Assembly: GCA_910578765.1 (NCBI GenBank) | Contig: CAJTRW010000016.1 | Coordinates: 11,828-35,839 of the forward strand | Direction of reading: 5' to 3' | From: an uncultured Christensenella sp. | GTDB lineage: Bacteria; Bacillota; Clostridia; Christensenellales; Borkfalkiaceae | Length of the DNA: 24,012 nt | Part shown: in pieces, positions 14,321 through 21,614 of the stretch | Layout of the letters: each line of letters opens with the position of its first letter | How positions within the stretch are numbered: position 1 is the stretch's first letter | Notes under the pieces: model-generated | The model's database searches: none | The model's input: only the letters and a program-made list of their open reading frames with translations | What the model was told of the DNA's origin: nothing | Program-made: the position numbers and the translations under genes

Positions 14321-16678
14321 CTATTTAATTTTTATAAAAGTTACGCCTGTTTCTCCCTCTCCGTATTTTCCCGCACGGAAGCTTGCCACATGTCTGTGCT
14401 TTTGAAGGCGGCGGGCAATGGCTTCCCTCAGTCTGCCGGTTCCCACTCCGTGAATAACTTTTATTTCTTCAAGATTGTCGGTAACCGCTTTATCGATAAA
14501 ATTATCGACTTCGTACAAAGCTTCTTCCACCGTCATGCCTAAAACATTTATTTCGAGCAAAGGCGCCGATACGGGGATATTTTTTACTATTCTGACTTTG
14601 CCGCGCTCGGACTTGTTTTCTCCCGTCAGAAGTAAACCGTCAATACGGCAATGCAGTTTCATGCTGCCGCATTCGACTTCCGCTTCTCCTTTACTTACGT
14701 TAAAGCTTGTAACTTTGCCTATACTCTGCAATTTTTTTACAAATACGGACGCCCCGACTTTTAAATTTTCTTTCGTGGCCTGAACGTATTCGTTTACGGT
14801 CGGCTTTTTATCTTCGTCGTCGAAAGAAATTTGTTGCATCTTATTTTTAAGCGTACGCGCTTTTATAAGGTCGGACTGGGTAACTTCCTCCGCTTTGAAA
14901 ATATTTTCTATCTCGGCAAGAATTTCTTCGGCGCGTTCTGTGCGTTCTGCTATTATTCTCCTGCTTTCGCTCCTTGCCGCACGCGAAATTTTTTCCTTTT
15001 CCGCATTTAACCCCTCTATGCGCGAATTGAGTTCCGCAAGTTTCTTCGCGCATTCAGATTCCATGGCGGAAGCGGAACGCAATTTTTCTTCGGCTTGCGC
15101 TTTACTTTCCTGTGCGCTGCGGATTATATTTTCCAAAGTGCGCTCGTCGTCCGACAGGTAGTTTTCAGCGTCGGAAAGAATACTTTCCCCGAGCCCCAGA
15201 CGCCGCGCTATAATCAGTGCGTTGCTTGTGCCGGCAAGCCCTATCCTAATGCTGTAAAGCGGTTTGAACGTATCGGAATCGAACTCCATACCGGCATTTT
15301 CCATACGCTCGGCGTTATAGGCAAATTCCTTCAAAGCGGTAAAATGCGTGGTAATAATGCCCTTGCAACCCGCTGACAGAAGATGCTTTATTATCGCTTT
15401 GGCAAGCGCCTGTCCCTCCTCGGGGTTGGTCCCTCCGCCGAGTTCGTCCAAAAGGACTAAACTGTTTGAATTTGCATTTGAGCATATTTCGGAAATATTA
15501 AGTATATGCGAAGAAAACGTTGAAAGATTATCTTCTATACTTTGGCTGTCGCCTATATCGCAGAATACATTATCAAACACAGCAATATTACTGCCTGACG
15601 CGGCGGGAATAAACAGTCCGCACGCCGCCATTAGACAAAACAGCCCGCACAGTTTCAACGTCACGGTTTTACCGCCCGTGTTGGCGCCGCTGAGAAGAAG
15701 AAAGTCGTACTTATCTCCCAGCTCGACCGTAACGGGAACAATTTTTTTTGCGTCAATCAAAGGATGTCTGCCTTTGATTATTTTAATATATCCCTTGTGG
15801 TTTATATCGGGTTTACTGCACTTGTTTACATAACAATATTCTGCGCGCGCATAAAACGAGTCCATCTCAGCCAATATTTCCATATCCGCAAAAAGCCTGT
15901 CGCGCATTGCGCCCACACGCAGCGAAAGCGCGCGTAAAATTGCTTCCGATTCCTCTTTTTCGTCGATGGCAAGTGCAATCAATTCGTTATTTAATTCCAG
16001 CACCTGCTCGGGCTCTATAAAAAACGTAGCGCCCGTTTGCGAGCGGTCGTGCACAAAACCGCGTACAGAGTGCTTGTATTCAGCTTTAACGGGTATAACG
16101 TACCTGTCGTTTCTTATCGTCACGATAGCGTCCTGCAAATAGCGGGAATATTCGGTCAGATACTCCGAAAGCTTTGCTCGGATTTTGGCGTTTAAATTTT
16201 TAATTTGGCTTCTTATTGCACGAAGTCTGTCGCTGGCGGAATCCGCAAGCAAATCCGGCGGGATTATTTTTTCGTAAATATCGTTTTCGAGCCCTCTGTC
16301 GAAATACAAATTATCCGCCATTGAGGACATTATTTTAATTTCACCGTTGCCGACGCTTGCAATACCGTCATGCGCGATACGCGCCGAACGCAAAAGCGCG
16401 GCGGACTTTAACAGCTCTTCGCAAGACAGCGCCGAACCCATTGCCGCGCGTTCCACCGCGTCGCGAACGTCGTCGAAATACTCCACCCTGCCTATGCCGT
16501 AAGCATAAAGCAATTTATCACACTCGTCCGTGCAGGAAAGAAGCTTTTCCGCCACGCCGAAATTATCCGTCGGCACGCAGGTTTTTACTTTCTCCTTGCC
16601 CTCCGCAAGGACCGCATATTCACTTACCGCGGATAAAATTTTATTCAGTTCGAGACTTTTGAAACTTCTGACGTTCAT
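14321..16678 (-). CDS. mutS2: MutS2-family ATPase with C-terminal Smr domain
   Basis: A 785-residue protein. The N-terminal part lacks the mismatch-recognition domain of MutS. Middle: core and clamp helices. ATPase: Walker A GANTGGKT (331-338), Walker B LVLLDELGGGT (407-417) and TTHF (443-446). A coiled coil at about 505-600 is followed by a KOW-like linker and the Smr domain (about 708-785), with VIHGVGTGRLREA. MutS2 proteins act in recombination control and, in Bacillus, in rescuing collided ribosomes. The usual LDLRG nuclease motif of Smr is here NVLGM (711-715). It begins 2 bp after the U32 gene and ends the uvrC run. Confidence 0.94.
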   Translation of the reverse strand: MNVRSFKSLELNKILSAVSEYAVLAEGKEKVKTCVPTDNFGVAEKLLSCTDECDKLLYAYGIGRVEYFDDVRDAVERAAMGSALSCEELLKSAALLRSARIAHDGIASVGNGEIKIMSSMADNLYFDRGLENDIYEKIIPPDLLADSASDRLRAIRSQIKNLNAKIRAKLSEYLTEYSRYLQDAIVTIRNDRYVIPVKAEYKHSVRGFVHDRSQTGATFFIEPEQVLELNNELIALAIDEKEESEAILRALSLRVGAMRDRLFADMEILAEMDSFYARAEYCYVNKCSKPDINHKGYIKIIKGRHPLIDAKKIVPVTVELGDKYDFLLLSGANTGGKTVTLKLCGLFCLMAACGLFIPAASGSNIAVFDNVFCDIGDSQSIEDNLSTFSSHILNISEICSNANSNSLVLLDELGGGTNPEEGQALAKAIIKHLLSAGCKGIITTHFTALKEFAYNAERMENAGMEFDSDTFKPLYSIRIGLAGTSNALIIARRLGLGESILSDAENYLSDDERTLENIIRSAQESKAQAEEKLRSASAMESECAKKLAELNSRIEGLNAEKEKISRAARSESRRIIAERTERAEEILAEIENIFKAEEVTQSDLIKARTLKNKMQQISFDDEDKKPTVNEYVQATKENLKVGASVFVKKLQSIGKVTSFNVSKGEAEVECGSMKLHCRIDGLLLTGENKSERGKVRIVKNIPVSAPLLEINVLGMTVEEALYEVDNFIDKAVTDNLEEIKVIHGVGTGRLREAIARRLQKHRHVASFRAGKYGEGETGVTFIKIK

Positions 16679-16680
16679 AT

Positions 16681-18849
16681 TTATAATATACCGTTTGAAT
16701 AATGTCCGCGCGTATGATTTTTATAAAATTTTTCCAGCTCCGCGCGCGTGCGGCAGGCTGCAATCTCTGCGGCGTTATCCGTAAGAGTGCAGTCCAAAAG
16801 TCTTCCCGCGGCGCAACCGTCCGTAACAAGGTCGGCACAGTTATAAACTTCGAACCTGCAACCGGTTACTTCATACCTGCGCAAAGGAAACTTACGCCCG
16901 TTTTCGTCCGTAAGCGTGTAAATTTTTCTTCTGTCGCAAGACGCGCACTTCTTCTCAAACGGGCAATAAATCAAATCCATAACTTTAATATTGCCAGCCG
17001 TAAGATAAAAAGTGTTTTCCCTTGACAGTTCTTCCGCTTCGGAACGGGTCAGTTCCTTTGACAGGCATACATAGTCTGCTTTACACACGGAAAGCGAAAG
17101 CCTGTTTGTAATATTAAAACCGGCACCCGCAAAAAATTTTTTACCGAGTTTTTCCGCAAGCTTCCGTCCGAAATACGAGTCGCAGTAAACCCCATCGAAT
17201 AAGCAAGCGGCCTTTTCGAAAATTTCTGTTTCAACGCCTGTTAGATAAGGCGGTATATAAAGAAATTTTTCACCGTCGAAATTGTCTGTAAGAGTTCCGA
17301 CCCCGTCAAAAGGACAATCGCATTTCAAAATTCCTATATCGGCTTTTAAACCGTTCAGGTTTCCGCAAATTACCGCCGTTTTATTATTTTCCGTTGCAGG
17401 AAAATTTTCATTATAAGCGCGTATAGACGAGGACGGATTTTTGCATTCTGAAATTTCACGGTAATAATCCGCGTAAACTTTACGTCTGAATGCGTTTAGC
17501 ACGGACGACGCCACAAAGACGCCGTCGGTTTTCACTGTACCGAAACATGGCGCAAACGGATAAACGTCGGTCTTTTCAAAACAACGAATAAGCTGCTCTT
17601 CCGTAAGGGAAGACGTTTTTGCTTTTTCCAAAGGAAGTTCGCCGTAAAAGGCGCGCCCGTTGATTTCGGCACATGCGGGTTTCCCCGCGGAAAAATCCAA
17701 ATCGATTTTCAGCGGTATCGATCTTTGATGCGCAAGGAGCCGACCGTTTAATTCGGTGTCGGTGGTAATAAAAACCTTGTCTCCGTTTTTCAGTCTGTCC
17801 TTAGTCAGGACGGTAAAACCACCGTTTACCGCTTTACCGTATATTCCTCCGCCGGCTTCCTTGCCGCCGCGCAAAATTTTGAAGCCGTCGCCGTGACCTG
17901 GCTTCAACACGCTTTGACATATATATTCGCCGTTAACCACTTTTATTATACCGGCAAATTCACCTATATGCCCCTGCACCGCGGACGAAATAAATTTTTT
18001 GTCCTGACCGAAAGCAAGCCCACCGGTATAATTTCCGCGGTTGTAAGTACGTTTAAGCGCGCTTATATCGCCGTCCGCGCCTTCTAAAATATTTTTGTAA
18101 TATCCGACTGCGGCGGAAACGTATTCCGGACGGCGCATTCTACCCTCGATTTTAAAGGAATATACGCCTGCCTCCATAAGCTTTTTGATATTTGTTCCGA
18201 CGCACAAATCGGACAGAGACAGCCTGTATGCCGCGTCATTGAAATCCGCCCTGTCTATGGAATACTTTTTACGGCAAGGCTGTTTGCATTTACCTCTGTT
18301 TCCGCTGTTGCCGCCCGCAAAGGACGACATGTAACACTGCCCCGAAAAGCACGTGCATAGGGCGCCCTGCACAAACACCTCGGTTTCAATGATTTTAGCG
18401 ATTTCGACGATATCTTCGAATTTGGTTTCTCTTGCCGTTATTACCCTTTCGAAGCCCGCGGACTTGGCTAACTGCGCGCCGTAAACATTGCATACGCCAG
18501 CCTGTGTGGAAAGATGTAAAGAGATTTGCGGCGCATTTTGTTTTATATATTTGCCTAAAAACAAATCCTGCAATATAAGCGCGTCCGCGCCAGCGTTCCA
18601 CACCTCGGACGCGAGAGTTAAAAACTCCGTAAGCTCATTGTCCTTGACGACCGTATTCAGCGCCGCGTAAACTTTTACGCCGAAAGCGTGAGCGTAGCCG
18701 CATATTTTTTCAAACGCGGTAACATCGAAATTTCCCGCAGAGCTTCTTGCGGAAAATTTATTCATTCCGAGATAAATTGCGTCCGTGCCCGCATTAATCG
18801 CGGCAAGAGCGCTGTTTTCATTGCCTGCGGGCGCAAGTATTTCATACAT
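16681..18849 (-). CDS. U32 family peptidase-like protein with DUF3656 (RlhA-type)
   Basis: A 722-residue protein starting with the U32 pattern MYEILAPAGNENSALAAINAGTDAIYLG. Cysteines C165, C172, C188 and C192 (GALCTCFSGQCYMSS ... KCKQPC) resemble the iron-sulfur ligands seen in U32 relatives. The KIEGRMRRPEYV block is typical. The C-terminal half fits DUF3656, and CPFEKKCASC near residue 630 may bind metal. E. coli RlhA, of the same architecture, hydroxylates C2501 of 23S rRNA; other U32 proteins act in tRNA or ubiquinone hydroxylation, and few are proven peptidases. An rRNA-modification role is inferred from architecture. Its start overlaps the HAD gene by 8 bp. Confidence 0.87.
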   Translation of the reverse strand: MYEILAPAGNENSALAAINAGTDAIYLGMNKFSARSSAGNFDVTAFEKICGYAHAFGVKVYAALNTVVKDNELTEFLTLASEVWNAGADALILQDLFLGKYIKQNAPQISLHLSTQAGVCNVYGAQLAKSAGFERVITARETKFEDIVEIAKIIETEVFVQGALCTCFSGQCYMSSFAGGNSGNRGKCKQPCRKKYSIDRADFNDAAYRLSLSDLCVGTNIKKLMEAGVYSFKIEGRMRRPEYVSAAVGYYKNILEGADGDISALKRTYNRGNYTGGLAFGQDKKFISSAVQGHIGEFAGIIKVVNGEYICQSVLKPGHGDGFKILRGGKEAGGGIYGKAVNGGFTVLTKDRLKNGDKVFITTDTELNGRLLAHQRSIPLKIDLDFSAGKPACAEINGRAFYGELPLEKAKTSSLTEEQLIRCFEKTDVYPFAPCFGTVKTDGVFVASSVLNAFRRKVYADYYREISECKNPSSSIRAYNENFPATENNKTAVICGNLNGLKADIGILKCDCPFDGVGTLTDNFDGEKFLYIPPYLTGVETEIFEKAACLFDGVYCDSYFGRKLAEKLGKKFFAGAGFNITNRLSLSVCKADYVCLSKELTRSEAEELSRENTFYLTAGNIKVMDLIYCPFEKKCASCDRRKIYTLTDENGRKFPLRRYEVTGCRFEVYNCADLVTDGCAAGRLLDCTLTDNAAEIAACRTRAELEKFYKNHTRGHYSNGIL

Positions 18850-19681
18850 AGTACTGTTTAAACCCGTATTCTTCTATAATTTCTGCCACTGCGCACTCGT
18901 TATTCGTAACGGTGACATGGTCGGCGGCATCTTTAAGCCTTTTATCCGCGTTGCCGACCGCCACGCCGACCCCCGCCGCTTTTATCATGGACAAGTCGTT
19001 TAAATTGTCGCCCACGGCAACTGTGTTATCCAATGAAATACCGAAGCGGTTTGCCATATATTTTAATGCTTCCCCCTTGGTTTCACCAAGCGGAGAAACC
19101 TCTACCAGCACTTCGGCACTGCATGTTACGTCATAGCGGTCGCCGAGACGTTCAGAAAGCTCTTGATAAACCGCGTCTCTTTCTGCGGGCATGACGAGCA
19201 CGGCGGCTTTATGACAGCAAAGCTTACGCGAAAGCACGAAATCCGACAAAGGCCCTTCCGAAACGCAGTTGGCTTCCACTCCGGTAATTTTTTCGTAAAG
19301 CTTCAAGTATTTGTTATCTCTTTCGATACTTGTGTAAAGCGTATCGCCGCAATAAATATTAAAGACGCGCCCCAACCCCTCTATGCACCGGCAAACCTCC
19401 GCAGACTGCGCACAGCTCATGCCGCCGTCTTTGATTATTTTTCCGCTTTCTATATCTGCTATAACCGTTCCTTGATACGCCGCAACAAGCCCCTTTAAGC
19501 CAAGTTCTCTAACGCGCGGCAAGATAGAGCGTAACATTCTGCCGGTACATACTGCAAAAATTCCGCCGCAAGCAACATATTCGTTTATTGCGGCGCGAAC
19601 CCTTTGGGGTATCTTGTTATCGCTTGTCAATAGCGTTCCGTCAAAATCGGAAACTATCAATTTGTAATTTAACTGTCTCAT
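18842..19681 (-). CDS. Cof-type HAD-IIB family hydrolase
   Basis: A 279-residue phosphatase of the haloacid dehalogenase family. Motif I is SDFDGTLL (nucleophile D12, acid/base D14), motif II lies in CTGR (45-48), motif III is K202 in GETKGEAL and motif IV is GDNLNDLSM (224 onward). The cap between about 80 and 190 is of the C2 type. These enzymes dephosphorylate small molecules such as sugar phosphates, flavin intermediates or PLP; the substrate is not predictable. ATG overlaps the uvrC stop as ATGA, and the end overlaps the U32 gene by 8 bp. Confidence 0.92.
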   Translation of the reverse strand: MRQLNYKLIVSDFDGTLLTSDNKIPQRVRAAINEYVACGGIFAVCTGRMLRSILPRVRELGLKGLVAAYQGTVIADIESGKIIKDGGMSCAQSAEVCRCIEGLGRVFNIYCGDTLYTSIERDNKYLKLYEKITGVEANCVSEGPLSDFVLSRKLCCHKAAVLVMPAERDAVYQELSERLGDRYDVTCSAEVLVEVSPLGETKGEALKYMANRFGISLDNTVAVGDNLNDLSMIKAAGVGVAVGNADKRLKDAADHVTVTNNECAVAEIIEEYGFKQYYV

Positions 19682-21489
19682 AAATTTTCTTGAAAGTAAT
19701 TTTTTATTTTTTCGGCAAGTTTAGGTCCTATTCCGTCGGTATTGGCAAGCTCGTCGGTATCGGCGCCGATTATTTTATCCAGCGTACCGAATTTTTCCAT
19801 AAGCGCAATGCGCTTTTTTTTGCCGACGCCGTCAATTTCGGACAGTACGCTGTCAAGATTTCGCTTCGAGTGAAGATTACGGAAATAGGTTATCGCAAAC
19901 CTGTGCGCCTCGTCCCTTATCCGTTGAAGCATTTTGAGCGCGTAATCTCGGTGAGGAATTTTCACACTTTCATCCGAATTTAACGTAAACACTTCCTCCT
20001 CGCGCTTGGCAAGCGAAATAAGGTCAATACCGTCAACCGACATTTCTTTAAAAATTTGTTGCACTGCGGATAGTTGCCCCTTACCGCCGTCTATAATTAT
20101 CAGATCCGGCTTGGGGAATCTCTCCTCGTCTTCGGTTCCCAATTTGGATAGCCTGCGCACAAGCACTTCCTGCAAAGACGCGAAATCGTTTGCGCCTTCG
20201 ACGGTTTTTATTTTGAACCTTCTGTAACTGTTTCTGTCGGCCTCGCCGTCTATAAACACGACCATGGAACCGACTTTGTCTACGCCGCTTATGTTGGAAA
20301 TATCGTAGCACTCCATACGGCGCGGATACTTTTCAAGCTTCAAAATTTCCTGCAAACGGCGGCAGGCGTTCACCGTCATATCGTCGCGATGGCGGATTTT
20401 ATCGACCGACTTTTCCAAAAAGTCGGAAGCGTTTTTCTGCGCCATATTTAAAAGACGCGCTTTAACGCCCTGCTTTGCGAGAGTTATCTCTACCGTTTTA
20501 CCGGATTTTTCTTTAAAGTAGTTTTGAAGAAGTTCCTTTTCGCAAAATTCTTCGCAAATAATTTCCGCAGGAACTTCGTGCGAAGCGTAATACTGCGTAA
20601 TAAAAGCCGTAAGCGCTTCTCCGTCGTTCATATGCGCCTCGTCAAGCGCAAAGCTGTTTCCGCCCTGCATTATGCCCTTACGCGTTACAAGCACGTTTAC
20701 GGCAGAATAAAGGTTGTTGGTCGCATAAGCGATTATGTCCGCGTCGATATACCTGCTTAGCGAGGTAATACGCTTTGCTTCAAGCTTACCGAGCATTGCG
20801 AGTTTGTTTTTATATTCCAAAGCAAGTTCGAAATTTTCGTTTTCGGCGGCGGAAAGCATTTTTTCGTTCAAAAGCTGTTCGGCGTCCTTATAGTCGCCGT
20901 CCAAGAATGAAAGCGCTTTTTTTACCTGCGCCGCATACTCCTGCCTGTCCGCCTTATGTGCGCAAGGGGCAGAGCATCTGCATATATGGTAGTTGAGACA
21001 TTCGCGCTTGGGCTTCGGACCTATCTGAGTATGACACAGCCTGACGTTAAAAGTAAGCTGCAAAACGTCAAGAATATCTTTGCAGTTTATGCCGCCCATA
21101 AAAGGACCGAAATAGCGCCCGCCGTCTTTCCTGATTTTGCGAGTTATGCAAAAGTTAGGGAATTCTTCCCTCATATTCGCCTTGATATAGGGGTAAGTTT
21201 TATCGTCCTTTAAAAGAATGTTATATTTAGGCTTATATTTTTTTATTAAATTGTTTTCAAGTGCAAGCGCGTCTATTTCCGAATCCGTTATAATATAGTT
21301 GAAATCCGCAATGTTTTCAACCATCTTTGTAACTTTTTCAGGCTTCGGAGAATTATGGAAGTACTGTCTGACCCTGTTTTTTAAAATGCGCGCTTTCCCG
21401 ACGTAAATAACGTTTTTATAGCTGTCGAGCATTATATAAACGCCCGGCGCGTCTGGCAGAAGCTTGAGTTTTTGCTGTATTACGTCCAT
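19678..21489 (-). CDS. uvrC: UvrABC excinuclease subunit C
   Basis: A 603-residue protein that makes both incisions in nucleotide excision repair. GIY-YIG domain: PGVYIML and VIYVGKAR at about 14-33. The four cysteines C152, C164, C172 and C176 have exactly the x11-x7-x3 spacing of the [4Fe-4S] ligands of E. coli UvrC. UVR domain at about 197-232. The RNase H-like nuclease shows D396 (YDISNISG), D467 (IIIDGGKGQ) and H529 (RDEAHRFA). Two helix-hairpin-helix motifs end the protein. The frame extends 41 codons upstream, but over the promoter; the start MDVIQQKLKLLPDAPGVY aligns with family N-termini. First gene of a four-gene run. Confidence 0.96.
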   Translation of the reverse strand: MDVIQQKLKLLPDAPGVYIMLDSYKNVIYVGKARILKNRVRQYFHNSPKPEKVTKMVENIADFNYIITDSEIDALALENNLIKKYKPKYNILLKDDKTYPYIKANMREEFPNFCITRKIRKDGGRYFGPFMGGINCKDILDVLQLTFNVRLCHTQIGPKPKRECLNYHICRCSAPCAHKADRQEYAAQVKKALSFLDGDYKDAEQLLNEKMLSAAENENFELALEYKNKLAMLGKLEAKRITSLSRYIDADIIAYATNNLYSAVNVLVTRKGIMQGGNSFALDEAHMNDGEALTAFITQYYASHEVPAEIICEEFCEKELLQNYFKEKSGKTVEITLAKQGVKARLLNMAQKNASDFLEKSVDKIRHRDDMTVNACRRLQEILKLEKYPRRMECYDISNISGVDKVGSMVVFIDGEADRNSYRRFKIKTVEGANDFASLQEVLVRRLSKLGTEDEERFPKPDLIIIDGGKGQLSAVQQIFKEMSVDGIDLISLAKREEEVFTLNSDESVKIPHRDYALKMLQRIRDEAHRFAITYFRNLHSKRNLDSVLSEIDGVGKKKRIALMEKFGTLDKIIGADTDELANTDGIGPKLAEKIKNYFQENL

Positions 21490-21498
21490 AACATTTAG

Positions 21499-21527
21499 AT
21501 TATACCACTTTTGAGAAAGTTTTGCAA
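21499..21527 (-). promoter_or_regulatory. Promoter of the uvrC run, apparently giving a leaderless mRNA
   Basis: Minus strand TTGCAA (21527-21522), 17-bp spacer, TATAAT (21504-21499). Only 9 nt separate the -10 box from the uvrC ATG at 21489, so the transcript should start 1-4 nt before the start codon. No LexA-type box (GAAC-N4-GTTC) is visible nearby. Confidence 0.75.
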
Positions 21528-21570
21528 TATAATCGCAAGTATGAAATATTGAAGTTGTCCGGCACAGATG

Positions 21571-21601
21571 AAAAGGCTCCGCCGCATCGGCGGAGCCTTT
21601 T
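21571..21601 (-). terminator. Rho-independent terminator of the pectate lyase gene
   Basis: A 14-bp stem (AAAAGGCTCCGCCG/CGGCGGAGCCTTTT) with a 3-nt loop begins 13 bp after the lyase stop. It ends about 44 bp before the uvrC -35 box and separates the two transcripts. Confidence 0.88.
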
Positions 21602-21614
21602 CTTATTTGCAACT

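Noticed and set aside
21490..21560. SOS (LexA) operator before uvrC
   Set aside because: No GAAC-N4-GTTC-like palindrome; the TTGC...GCAA symmetry near the -35 box is too weak.
21490..21612. 41-codon extension of UvrC
   Set aside because: It covers the promoter and part of the pectate lyase terminator; UvrC proteins begin near the LLPDAPGVY block.
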